From positions 372,001-436,000 of the forward strand of contig JAYJMM010000075.1 in the NCBI GenBank assembly GCA_037349105.1: a DNA stretch of 64,000 nucleotides, read 5' to 3'. This DNA is from Limnomonas spitsbergensis (taxonomy: Eukaryota > Chlorophyta > Chlorophyceae > Chlamydomonadales). The notes under the pieces are model-generated. The model ran no database searches. It was not told where the DNA came from and saw nothing but the letters and a program-made list of their open reading frames with translations. Positions 10,565-21,100 of the stretch are shown here, piece after piece; position 1 is the stretch's first letter, and every line of letters begins with the position of its first letter. The translations under genes and the position numbers were made by a program.

Positions 10565-11988
10565 GGTAATCAATGTAGAACACAGGAATAGCGTGCCTAT
10601 TGTGCCGGAGCGGCATCAGATGTAAGAGAACCGCCGTACATACGGCACGAAAAGAATGATGACGTGACATTTGGAGGGCGGGTGACATAAATTTCGCTGG
10701 GCCACCTGTCAGCAGCATCATGGGCACAAGACGTAATGAGACCATGCACATCACAAGGAATCAAGCAGTCGATTAAAAACAATCCAGCTAGGCTTTCGAC
10801 TCCTCAGCCAATAGGCGGGCGCTTTACTTCGATTTTCACTCATGTTGTACATTTGTGAAGTTTGTGAAGTTTTTACAGTCCATCAGAGCATCACATTTGA
10901 TGCATGGGACATGTGCACGATGGACCAGTCAACAGACAAATTCACGTCTCATGGCGGAGGTGCAGCCATGCAATGAGGCAGACACTCAGGTAGCCCATAA
11001 AGTTGTAACTAACAATGTTTGTTAGTCTAACACAACCACTTCAACCGCAGCGGCAGTCATGTGAAGTTTGTGCAGTTTTTACAGTCCAACGGGGCATCAC
11101 ATTTGTTGCATGGGACTTGTGCCCGTAAACCGGTACAAGCACGAAATACGCTAGGACAACGAGCAAAAACCAGTGACCCGCCCCCTAGGCTACTTATCAA
11201 CTAACACCCAACCACCGGGCAGTAGTGTGGGAATATACCTCATAGTGCATATATTGCAGAAGATAAGCCCCAGCCATAAAACATGAAGCGGGTGCAAAAT
11301 AATTTGGTTGAGCCATGCTTTCATGAATCCATATTAGTGAATGGAGGGGACTCTTGGTCGTAAGAGCTCTAATTCATGAGTGCATTATTGTGATACAAAT
11401 TTTAGCAAGAACTTGAAGTTCCCTTCGTTCTGCATGCATGGTGCCCTGAACCGCCCCCTAAAGAACCAGAGCCCCTCTGAATCAGAGCGTCCCAAGGTAT
11501 TTAGTATGGGAAGCGCATCGGTGGCGACACAAGGTGGGCCTTTAGTATGACAAGCGGTTGCCCATGGGCTTTACACAAAACCGCATATCAGAAAGCAAGA
11601 AAATAAACGACGGTGAAGGAAACGACTGACTGAGAAATTCAGGGGAAGTCCAAATTCTCAAGCGCTTATGAGTCGAGCCCTTACAAGTTGGGCCACGTCT
11701 TCCACAAAAATAGCTCCCTCCCTCCCATACCTTCAGCCAAGCCTGGTACCACGGGTGGAAGTGTTGTACTAGGGCAAGCCACCGAGGGCACGCAGGGGTA
11801 GAGCAAAGGAAGGAATGGATGCGGTTCGAGCAGCAGATTCAGGTGTGTACTGTCACGCATCTTTCATCTGATTGACAAGCGTGTGGCAATTTGGACAATG
11901 TGGCTATAAGAAAGGGAAGTTTCTGCGACCTTCGTTTTGTCCGCTAATATCATATGTGCTGGGCTCCTCCGCATCTCCACCGGTAAAG
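10565..11988. promoter_or_regulatory. Bidirectional intergenic region between P and Q, copy B
   Basis: This lies between the starts of divergent genes P (minus) and Q (plus). It contains a CCAAT box followed by AGGCGGGCGC (10808-10822) and a pair of imperfect direct repeats (10850-10925 and 11055-11180). A possible first exon of Q ends near 11842 at a GTGTGT donor, reading WMRFEQQIQ in the frame that would join to 11989. No convincing TATA box was found. The layout is identical in C (44508-45928) and D (54888-56300). Confidence 0.45.
10850..11180. repeat. Pair of imperfect direct repeats upstream of Q
   Basis: GTGAAGTTTGTGAAGTTTTT and GTGAAGTTTGTGCAGTTTTT start about 205 bp apart. Each continues with ACAGTCCA, CATCACATTTG and TGCATGGGAC. 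The second copy runs on into CCCGTAAACCGGTACAAGC and is related to the repeat at 15005. Confidence 0.7.
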
Positions 11989-12749
11989 GATCATTCTGCT
12001 GCCCGGCAGCTGGCCATGAAACATGTGGTACCTCTCTGTAGTGTCCCCATGGTGGGCCCCATGGTGGGCCAACATGCGCTGCCAGAGCCAGGTTCCGCAT
12101 CCCGGCAGCAGCAGCAGCAACAGCCCTCCACCTCCTCTGTTAGCAGGCCATCATCGGGTGCGGGTGCTGCGGCGCTGTCTGGCGATGGGCATCTGATGTC
12201 GGCTGGGAATCCGGGCATGAGGGTGGGCCTATACACGGGTGCAGCTGCTGCTCTGGCTTCCACAAGCGACATGGCAGGTAGCTAATCCTTTGCAGACCTG
12301 GGCAGCGGCCGGTCCGTGGACTTGGCGGGCGGGGCGGCAGCGGTTGGGGTGGCGGGCGGAAGCAAAGCTGGCGCCAGCATCGGGGAAGCAGCCACTGCGG
12401 GCATGGCTGCAGGAGCGTCGGCGCTCAGCGCGTTTCAGGCCAGGCTGCAGGCAGGATTTGGAACCATGCTGGTGAGTGTGTGTATGAGCGGGGAGGGGGG
12501 GCGAGGACAAGCTTTTTGTGATCAAGCAGGGAAGGAGAGTGATGGTGGGGAAGGGCCTGTTTAAAGAAGGACTGCACGTAGACTATTCATGTGGTGAATG
12601 CATGGCATCTTACCGCCTTGCAGGGTGACAAAGCAGCTGAGATGACAGCCATGGCCCAGCAACGCCTGGATAATATTGCGGACTTCACTGCGCTGGGGTC
12701 TGGTCTCCCGTCATCTGGGCTCGTCAAGACGGCTGTGCCTAAGAAGTGA
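11989..12749 (+). CDS. Gene Q, copy B (Ala/Gly/Gln-rich protein)
   Basis: Exons are 11989-12277, 12296-12471 and 12624-12749. The last intron (152 bp, GTGAGT to TTGCAG, phase 0) is convincing. Between the first two exons lie only 18 bases, GTAGCTAATCCTTTGCAG. They contain an in-frame TAA but look like a complete miniature intron (GT, CTAAT branch-like motif, pyrimidines, CAG), and removing them keeps the frame. The product has a Gln run (about codons 40-46), an Ala/Gly/Ser-rich centre and the C-terminal segment GDKAAEMTAMAQQRLDNIAD, ending AVPKK. The acceptor of the first exon (GGTAAAG) is weak. No family is recognised. If the 18 bases are not removed, the frame ends at 12285 and the copy is a pseudogene. 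Confidence 0.45.
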
Positions 12750-12770
12750 TTAACCTGTTGTGATTGCCAT

Positions 12771-12830
12771 CAGACATTGCCCTCAGACATTGCCCTCGCA
12801 GGTCCAAATCCTCCTTCAGGAGGAGCTGCA
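12771..12830 (+). pseudogene. Remnant of gene R exon 3, copy B
   Basis: Only the last part of R exon 3 survives, next to a partial tandem repeat of CAGACATTGCCCT. Relative to copy A, about 1.5 kb upstream and about 1.1 kb downstream are missing. The donor is altered here (CTGCATGTGAGG instead of CTGCAGGTGAGG). Confidence 0.6.
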
Positions 12831-13676
12831 TGTGAGGGTTTGTGGGGTGGGGGTTGGGGGCATCCATTTGTCCAAAACAAGTTATTATGAGAGGTTCCTA
12901 TATTTCAAGTATATCACTTTCCCATTTGCTTCTGGATATCCATACATGTATTTAGTAGTCCTGCCATATTTCGTGGCTTTGCATTCGAAATATTAGCTAC
13001 TACTGTACAGAGCAGTACAATACTACAATGGCCTTGCTGCCTACTATAGGGACTAATATGCAAGGGGCTTTAAGAGAGGAGCTCGGTACTTAACCCCGAG
13101 GGACGCTGTTTTCTTGCTGATTTACCCTGACACTGTGACCGGTCGTTTCTGTTGCCGATTTAGTGATGTGCATGTTGTAACAATCCTTGCTTCTAATATG
13201 ACCGGGGTCTGCATTGCTAAGCAATAATTACTTGACTGACTTCCGGTACTTCCCAAAATAAATCAGCATATTCCTTAAGTGATCCAGGGGGTTATGCTTC
13301 AGCCGTTACATAAGAGTAAGAAACACAACAGCGGTTTGCTTGGTACATCCTAGCTGCTGATGCAATACAACACGACAGCTGCAAGGGCTGTCTGTTGCCA
13401 CAGAAGTGCCCAGTCTTTTGAACTATTACATCAACACTAGGGCGAGAGGCTTCAGTGGAGTTAGATGCGAGCCTTGATAACCAATTCTTAGGAAGCTGCA
13501 GCAGGTCAGCAAAAGTGTTACCAAAACCAACGACAGGAAGCATGATAATAGTCCCTTGATTATCAGGTATGACTGTCGGGCTGTGCGCACATGAGGCACC
13601 TCAGTCTCCACCTTCCCAGTGCAGGTTAGTTAGTGACGATACACCTCTGGGCCCTGCACAAAAACGAAGCGCGGCC
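12831..13676. other. Non-coding stretch between R remnant and S
   Basis: Conserved in all copies, including copy A from about 3055. It has no long frame with splice support. The minus-strand frame 13292-13543 is conserved but also interrupted by small indels between copies, so it is not called. Confidence 0.4.
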
Positions 13677-14090
13677 ATGTCCGTAAAGAAAAAGGTCTGC
13701 CAGGAAGCTGAAGAGAAAGGAAGGGAAACAGTCTTCACCATTCTACCAAAAACGGACAAGAAGACCGAATCCCCAGCCCCTCAAGAGACTAGCCCTCAAC
13801 AAGTTCGAACACATCTTCCACAAAAGCCAGGGCCTCCCACCCCTGCCTGCCCCAGTTCGGGTGGTGAAAGACTGAGTGTTGCGTCGTTCAGAGGGCAAAT
13901 GCATCCCCGCTCTCTAAGTGCCGCCTTGATGCTAGGGCATTGGAAGCAAGCATGGAGCGCGTCCTCCACATGTCACATGTTCGCCATGTCTATTAGACAA
14001 GATTTGCTGGCAGGAGCGCGGGTCACGCTGCTGATCGCTGCGCCGTCCTCTAGTGTCGGCCATGCTGACAGCGTCGAGACGCAACCTTAA
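13677..14090 (+). CDS. Small ORF S, copy B
   Basis: A 137-codon frame begins at an ATG (MSVKKKVCQEAEEKGRETVF) and ends at TAA. The N-terminal third is charged (Lys/Glu), the middle is rich in Pro, Thr and Gln, and the last third has Ala, Leu and Ser. It keeps the same start, length and stop in copies C and D. A 4-bp indel just upstream shifts the sequence before the ATG, so selection or recency protects only the part from this ATG. Copy A has lost the start and most of the frame. No domain is recognised; it may be fortuitous, since the copies are very similar. Confidence 0.3.
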   Translation: MSVKKKVCQEAEEKGRETVFTILPKTDKKTESPAPQETSPQQVRTHLPQKPGPPTPACPSSGGERLSVASFRGQMHPRSLSAALMLGHWKQAWSASSTCHMFAMSIRQDLLAGARVTLLIAAPSSSVGHADSVETQP

Positions 14091-14164
14091 TTTGTGAACA
14101 CATGGGCACACGCCCTTTTAATAGTGCAGCCCCTGGCATGCACCAGTAGTTTCTTCATTTTCTT

Positions 14165-14584
14165 TCAACACCTGATCATGTAATCCCTACAGTATGCGCC
14201 TGCCCTAGGCTTAATCCAGGCATGGTAGGCGGCCGCATACGTGTGTTGGGTGGCGGGGTCCCTGGGGTTCCCCCGGCCGATCACCTCAAACTGCGCCCGC
14301 TCGTGGGCTGCGTCCACTAGTGCTAGTAACACCTCTGTGACGGGTAGGGGCTGAAGGTCATCCGCTGCCTGATACAGTTTGGGGACAGCTTCTCCCCTCT
14401 CCAGCTCCTCCAAGGCACCTTGCCTCAGTGGCGCCCTCCGGTGCTCTGTCTGAGTGCTAGCTGCATGACGGCCGCCATGGCTGCCGCCATGAAAGGGTTG
14501 TCCCGCCACCGCTGCAAGTATTGGGGTGCAGGCGGTTGCCCTGCCGCCTTGTCCCGCCCAGCGCCACTGAGCGTACTACCCAAT
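14165..14584 (-). pseudogene. Minus-strand pseudogene T, copy B
   Basis: From an acceptor (GTCTGAAG) at 14584, the frame reads LGSTLSGAGRDKAAGQPPAP, then QYLQRWRDNPF and an Ala/Met-rich helix, and ends at TGA (14425-14427). The homologous second half (LEELERGEAVPKLYQAADDL, then a Leu/Ala helix and QFEVIGRG) continues in another frame to 14165, because 10 bases present in copy A are missing. Two amphipathic helical segments are visible. No family is recognised. Confidence 0.4.
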
Positions 14585-15004
14585 CTTCAGACTTCAGCTA
14601 CAATTCAGCTATATCATGGCCTACGTGGGGGCCTAGTCCAGCAAGCCCTGCAGCCTGGGCCACTGGCCGTAAATACGTTCAAGGGTTGGTCCCCAATGCC
14701 TGTTGGCCCAAGGGTGGCCTGCTGAAGGTCGTTTTGTGCACACTGAAATAAACACTGGTAGGCGTGCACTTTTACGAGATTCGTAAGTGAGTTACAGCAG
14801 ACTGAGGCAACAAGGCACAAGAGTGGAGTCCAGAAGCACTGCTAATTTGAGCGTGCTTCAGCTACAATTCAGCTACATCATGCCCTGTGGCTTAGGGGCC
14901 TGGTGCAGCAGGCCCTCAGACCTTCAGGCCGCCTCAATCTCAAACTGAAGTAAACGCTGGTCCTCAGCACTCACTGCAGCTGTGCATTTGTTTCTGGAGT
15001 CCAG

Positions 15005-15110
15005 AAAAGTTTACATTTGCATACTTGGTGCATGGGACTTTTGCCCGCAAACTGGCTTGAGCACCTGCAATACCGGTACCCAAGACAATAAACAAGAAAG
15101 ATGTAGGTGT
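15005..15110. repeat. Dispersed ~100-bp repeat, copy B
   Basis: GCATGGGACTTTTGCCCGCA, a TACCGGTACC core and ACAATAAACAAG resemble the second direct repeat at 11055-11180, with the same order of blocks. Confidence 0.5.
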
Positions 15111-15279
15111 CCCCCTGGGCTTGTCCTGTCTACTACCTCACACCATGCTGTGGCGTAGGGATGCACCCCATTGTCCAGTAGATCAGCCCCAGGCCAAGAA
15201 CCTGGCGTGGGCTGCATCCCGTCCATTATATTGCTAGGCAAGGGATTAGGAATTAGTGCTTAGAAAAGTGCTGTGACTT

Positions 15280-15959
15280 CAGGAATATGATAGATTCCTG
15301 GTCACTGCTGTTGAGACTCGAATTCCCAGCTGTAAACCTGGGAATCAGTCGATCTATTTAAGATAAGTATCCCCTGGACTACTTACCTGACTATTCTCTG
15401 CTGTTGACAAGATTGCCTGATGGGTCGACCCTTCCGAAGGTGACGGTAGCAGCAGTCGAAGATGTAGTACACTGATGACAGGGTACGATGATCTTCAGTG
15501 GGAAGTCGCTTGTAGGCGATCTTCAGATGGGGAGACTCGCTTGATGATCTATCAGGGAGTCGACTTGGAGCCTCTGGACTGGCTGTTGATGAAGAGTTGA
15601 TGAAGTTGGTGGTGGTAAACCAGCTGGAAGGCTGGAGAATGCCTGATAAAGGCCGAAATATCAAGAGTAGACCTTCAATGCTAAGCAGTGTTTGTGCTTG
15701 CTTAGACTGAAAGGGATCGAGCAGTTTTAGTGCTTGTTCTGTTTGGTGGTTCGATACTCGAGCAGTGTTTGTGCTTGCTGAAGTAAAGTGAGCAGTGTTT
15801 GTGCTTGCTCGATGAGGAGTGACTATGCAACTTCAGATTAAAGGGTGATTACGAAATCAGGGCTTCAAGTAAGAAAGAAATAGTGGCTGCATACACTTCA
15901 GCAGCCACTTAGAAGGAGCAAAAAGTGTGAAACACACACTTCTCTTGTTCAACAGAGAA
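15280..15959. other. Hairpin cluster, unit 1 of the 3.26-kb array
   Basis: Perfect or near-perfect stems: 15280-15300 (CAGGAAT/ATTCCTG); 15322-15345 (ATTCCCAG/CTGGGAAT); 15681-15705 (CTAAGCA/TGCTTAG); 15719-15741, about 15760-15780 and 15792-15812 (arms around a loop like GTGTTTGTGCT); 15882-15909 (AGTGGCTGC/GCAGCCACT); 15923-15941 (AAGTGTG/CACACTT); and 15939-15959 (TTCTCT to AGAGAA). A CTATTTAAGATA element lies at about 15353. Equivalent clusters are at 18537-19216, 21803-22482, 25069-25748 and 30793-31472. No known RNA family was recognised. Confidence 0.75.
15383..15664 (-). other. Conserved 93-codon frame inside the hairpin cluster
   Basis: An identical minus-strand frame (MIFRPLSGILQPSSWFTTTN at its start) occurs in units 1-4, and slightly shorter in unit 5 (30911-31177). 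It has no recognised domain and is overlapped by inverted repeats. Its conservation can be explained by homogenisation of the units. Coding status is doubtful. Confidence 0.15.
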
Positions 15960-17923
15960 TACACTAAATACACACAAGTGTAACTGCAACAGCAGCACTG
16001 TACACAGGGTTCGACTACATGAATCCATAACAAGGAACTGATAATTCAGTAATACGCGCGGTGCGCTACATCAGCATGACAGCTGTCGGGGCTAAGCGCT
16101 GCGCCTAGTAAATGACTGCGCAAGTACAGGAAACAAATAAAGCAAGTATCAAAGACACCCTTTCACTCCCCCCCAAGTCCGAAATAAGAGACGAAGGAGA
16201 CACTTATAGAGGACTGTCAAAAAGGGTGAAAAATCCTGAGGGGAAATTCTTAAAAGACTACAGCTTAACCTTCATTAAGGTTATGAATTTTACTTAGTTC
16301 AATCATATAACTTTTGAGAAGCAAATCAACTGAATAACAACATATTTTACCTTGATTCAAGGTCACTGCAGAAACAGATCAGCACAATACTGATGAAAGC
16401 CTTGAGACTGTCTTTAGCCAAAAATAACTGTCGCAAGCTGAAGTCTAAACAAACGCTAAAAGCTAAAAGCACAACAGCCGTGCGTGGGATGCACACAAAA
16501 ACTTCAAAATGACAGCAATTGTTAATTGCCCATGGTAACTAGAGTTCTTAATTGCAAAAGCCAAACAGTTCTAGTTGAGGAACCTTCCACAAATGAAGCC
16601 AGCTCTGGAGAAACGTTTCAAGATGTGCCAGAAAAATCCCAGGGCAGTAGCTAATGCTATTTTCATCCAGCTCCGCAATTGGCGAGGACCTTGGACTGAT
16701 TCCGGATGGGGCTGCGGTCCCCAGGCGCCGTTGTGATGGGGCCTTGTTTTCAAGGTAATCATCCTCCACAGCCGATCTTGCGGGCGAAAGCAACTACAGT
16801 AAGAAAGCTTTAATTTGGGCACATAATGTTGCAAGGTACTCAACATAGCCAAATTCAACAGGAACATGCATAAGTGTGAACCCATTTAAAAGTGTGGACT
16901 AAAAACCAAACCTGTGTCACAGTACAATTAATTGATTTATACTCATAGAATTATGATTGACACAAGGTGTAAATCACAATCGAACTGAAGTTTAAATTCT
17001 CAGATCATCATGATCAGACATGCGGAATGGGAAGCAGGTCATGGGTTAAAACTGTCCCATCTCTGGGTATCCCATCTATCCTTGCGGCGGCACCGGTAGT
17101 AGTCTGATCACATTGGGCCTGACATTATGACCCCAACAGGTCTGGCAGCAGAGTACAAGCAGTCCTTCAGCACCTAGCTGTCAGTTGAGGTAAGATCTAG
17201 GCCGCAGTTTCAGAATAGAGCGGCGTATCACAATGCTAAACAACGAACATAGCTTCTTCCAACCATAAATGGTTACCAGGCAGGATCTATGATTTTGGCC
17301 GTAATTAAGCCATGATTCCACTGACCAGGTAATTTTAGCACATGGTAGTGGCAGTTTCCCACCGCATTTGGAATCATCACTGAGTCTCAAGGTCAGAGTG
17401 GCGAGCATGACTCAAATTAGCACCATTACCCGTATGTACAGTTACACAGTACACATATCACTCCAAGGCAGGTCCATATCTAATATATTTTTAGATCTAG
17501 CGTTTTATGTATGTACCGCAGTTACGCACTTTTCACCGGCCGAAAATGGTGCTTAACACTACTACATATATCAACGCAGCAACTAATGTTTGAGCTTTAT
17601 GCAAGATCAAGTCAGCCCAAAGCAATAGGACATGAGGACAAAGAGGACAAAGAGGGCAGCACATTAAACGAACGGGTTGCCTATCCTTTGCCCCCATTCT
17701 CAGTGGTACCGGAATCAAGGTTAATTTATGATGGTTGGGTGCAGCAATAATTTTGGGTGCAACAGCAATTTTTGGGTGCAACAGCGCGATAAATTGCATC
17801 CTCCACCCTTTACATTAATGTCAACACCATCTCCCTCATTAACAGGTTTGAATGTCTGCCTTAGACAATTCTGCAGCTTCTGCCTAAGCTGCATGAAAAT
17901 CTGACTAGAGAACTGCGAGATAT

Positions 17924-18122
17924 TGCTGGAACCCCCACCATGGGGCCCTGTAGCCGTGCTGGAACCCCCACCTGGGAGCCCTATAGCCATGCTGGAACCC
18001 CCACTAGGGAGCCCTGTAGCCGTGCTGGAACCCCCACCTGGGGGCCCTGTAGCCATGCTGGAACCCCCACCAGGGAGCCCTGTAGCCGTGCGTGAACCCC
18101 CACCTGGAGGCCCTGTAGCCAA
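17924..18122. repeat. 33-bp GC-rich minisatellite, unit 1
   Basis: Six units of about 33 bp each carry GCTGGAACCCCCACC, a variable centre and GGGGGCCCTGTAGCC. Near-palindromic cores (CCCCCACCTGGGGG) allow each unit to fold. All frames through it are open, giving collagen-like or Pro-rich translations. The copies at 21191-21389 and 24457-24655 have the same unit order. Confidence 0.85.
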
Positions 18123-21100
18123 CGAGGGATAACTACACCGGATTTGAGGAGTCTGAAGTAGTACTGTGCAAGCGCGGAGTAGTATGCAGAAGCTTGCCCA
18201 ATACGGTGTGCGCTGCGGTGTGCGCTGCATTCGGTTGGCAATTGATTCCTCACTGGACCATTCTGCACATGGGAGAAACCATGGGTAGGGAAAAGTTTTA
18301 AGCAAAGAGCATGAAATAAAGCATGCATATGTACAGACACCCCCCCCCCCCGCTCTGAGCTGTGACCATAAACCAGCTCTGAGCTGGACAATAGGCATGC
18401 TTAGCAGTCCTACAAGAGACTGCATTTATTACAGTCCTATCAGGGATTAGGAGTTAGTGTTTAGATGCAATTAGAAAAGTGATTAATTAGAAAAGTGCTG
18501 TGAAAAGCCTGATTAATTAGAAAAGTGCTGTGACTTCAGGAATATGATAGATTCCTGGTCACTGCTGTTGAGACTCGAATTCCCAGCTGTAAACCTGGGA
18601 ATCAGTCGATCTATTTAAGATAAGTATCCCCTGGACTACTTACCTGACTATTCTCTGCTGTTGACAAGATTGCCTGATGGGTCGACCCTTCCGAAGGTGA
18701 CGGTAGCAGCAGTCGAAGATGTAGTACACTGATGACAGGGTACGATGATCTTCAGTGGGAAGTCGCTTGTAGGCGATCTTCAGATGGGGAGACTCGCTTG
18801 ATGATCTATCAGGGAGTCGACTTGGAGCCTCTGGACTGGCTGTTGATGAAGAGTTGATGAAGTTGGTGGTGGTAAACCAGCTGGAAGGCTGGAGAATGCC
18901 TGATAAAGGCCGAAATATCAAGAGTAGACCTTCAATGCTAAGCAGTGTTTGTGCTTGCTTAGACTGAAAGGGATCGAGCAGTTTTAGTGCTTGTTCTGTT
19001 TGGTGGTTCGATACTCGAGCAGTGTTTGTGCTTGCTGAAGTAAAGTGAGCAGTGTTTGTGCTTGCTCGATGAGGAGTGACTATGCAACTTCAGATTAAAG
19101 GGTGATTACGAAATCAGGGCTTCAAGTAAGAAAGAAATAGTGGCTGCATACACTTCAGCAGTCACTAAGAAGGAGCAAAAAGTGTGAAACACACACTTCT
19201 CTTGTTCAACAGAGAATACACTAAATACACACAAGTGTAACTGCAACAGCAGCACTGTACACAGGGTTCGACTACATGAATCCATAACAAGGAACTGATA
19301 ATTCAGTAATACGCGCGGTGCGCTACATCAGCATGACAGCTGTCGGGGCTAAGCGCTGCGCCTAGTAAATGACTGCGCAAGTACAGGAAACAAATAAAGC
19401 AAGTATCAAAGACACCCTTTCACTCCCCCCCAAGTCCGAAATAAGAGACGAAGGAGACACTTATAGAGGACTGTCAAAAAGGGTGAAAAATCCTGAGGGG
19501 AAATTCTTAAAAGACTACAGCTTAACCTTCATTAAGGTTATGAATTTTACTTAGTTCAATCATATAACTTTTGAGAAGCAAATCAACTGAATAACAACAT
19601 ATTTTACCTTGATTCAAGGTCACTGCAGAAACAGATCAGCACAATACTGATGAAAGCCTTGAGACTGTCTTTAGCCAAAAATAACTGTCGCAAGCTGAAG
19701 TCTAAACAAACGCTAAAAGCTAAAAGCACAACAGCCGTGCGTGGGATGCACACAAAAACTTCAAAATGACAGCAATTGTTAATTGCCCATGGTAACTAGA
19801 GTTCTTAATTGCAAAAGCCAAACAGTTCTAGTTGAGGAACCTTCCACAAATGAAGCCAGCTCTGGAGAAACGTTTCAAGATGTGCCAGAAAAATCCCAGG
19901 GCAGTAGCTAATGCTATTTTCATCCAGCTACGCAATTGGCGAGGACCTTGGACTGATTCCGGATGGGGCTGCGGTCCCCAGGCGCCGTTGTGATGGGGCC
20001 TTGTCTTCAAGGTAATCATCCTCCACAGCCGATCTTGCGGGCGAAAGCAACTACAGTAAGAAAGCTTTAATTTGGGTACATAATGTTGCAAGGTACTCAA
20101 CATAGCCAAATTCAACAGGAACATGCATAAGTGTGAACCCATTTAAAAGTGTGGACTAAAAACCAAACCTGTGTCACAGTACAATTAATTGATTTATACA
20201 ATTAATTGATCTATACTCATAGGATTATGATTGACACAGGGTGTAAATCACAATCGAACAGAAGTTTAAATTATCAGATCATCATGATCATACAAGCGGC
20301 ATGGGAAGCAGGTCATGGTTTAGAACTGTCCCATCTCTGGGTATCCCATCCTTGCCGCGGCAACGGTAGTCTGACCACACAGGGCCTGACATTATGACCC
20401 CAACAGGTATGGCAGCGGAGTACAAGCAGTCCTTCAGCACCTAGCTGTCAGTAGAGGTAAGATCTAGACCGCAGTTTTAGAATAGAGCGGCGTATCACAA
20501 TGCTAAACAACGAACATAGCTTCTTCCAACCATAAATGGTTACCAGGCAGGATCTATGATTTTGGCCGTAATTAAGCCATGATTCCACTGACCAGGTAAT
20601 TTTAGCACATGGTAGTGGCAGTTTCCCACCGCATTTGGAATCATCACTGAGTCTCAAGGTCAGAGTGGCGAGCATGACTCAAATAAGCACCATTACCCGT
20701 ATGTACAGTTACACAGTACACATATCACTCCAAGGCAGGTCCATATCTAATATATTTTTAGATCTAGCGTTTTATGTATGTACCGCAGTTACGCACTTTT
20801 CACCGGCCGAAAATGGTGCTTAACACTACTACATATATCAACTCAGCAACTTATGTTTGAGCTGTATGCAAGATCAAGTCAGCACAAAGCAATAGGACAT
20901 GAGGACAAAGAGGACAAAGAGGGCAGCACATTAAACGAACGGGTTGCCTATCCCTTGCCCCCATTCTCAGTGGTACCGGAATCAAGGTTAATTTATGATG
21001 GTTGGGTGCAGCAATAATTTTGGGTGCAACAGCAATTTTTGGGTGCAACAGCGCGATAAATTGCATCCTCCACCCTTTACATTAATGTCAACACCATCTC

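Larger units (their letters stand above)
5065..15233. repeat. Large tandem unit, copy B
   Basis: A complete unit of 10,169 bp, colinear with copy C and differing mostly by small indels. It has a 290-bp deletion (near 8358-8366) that removes an exon of gene P, and a 12-bp element in P exon 1 that copy C lacks. Its right end is interrupted by the 3.26-kb array at 15234. It also holds the empty target site (CCAGC at 5407-5411) of the retrotransposon found in copy C. Confidence 0.9.

Noticed and set aside
1827..12285. Reassigned TAA/TAG (Gln) genetic code, suggested by in-frame stops at 1827 and 12283
   Set aside because: The 1852-codon retrotransposon frame has no internal TAA or TAG and ends with TAA, and one in-frame stop in R is TGA. 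Decay or splicing explains the stops better.
15305..15360. tRNA-like segment (GACTCGAATTCCC with an adjacent stem)
   Set aside because: No acceptor stem, D arm or anticodon arm fits on either strand. The stem is one of several simple inverted repeats.
15681..15815. CRISPR-like regular repeats
   Set aside because: Only four imperfect repeats with irregular short spacing, variable arms and no cas-like gene in eukaryotic context.
15468..16400. Hammerhead ribozyme (CTGATGA at about 15471 and 16392)
   Set aside because: No GAAA core or matching helices at the required spacing on either strand by eye.
17721..18425. Gly/Ser-rich collagen-like frames in the 3.26-kb units (minus strand)
   Set aside because: The 33-bp repeat keeps several frames open on both strands, and the flanking parts are low-complexity without splice support.
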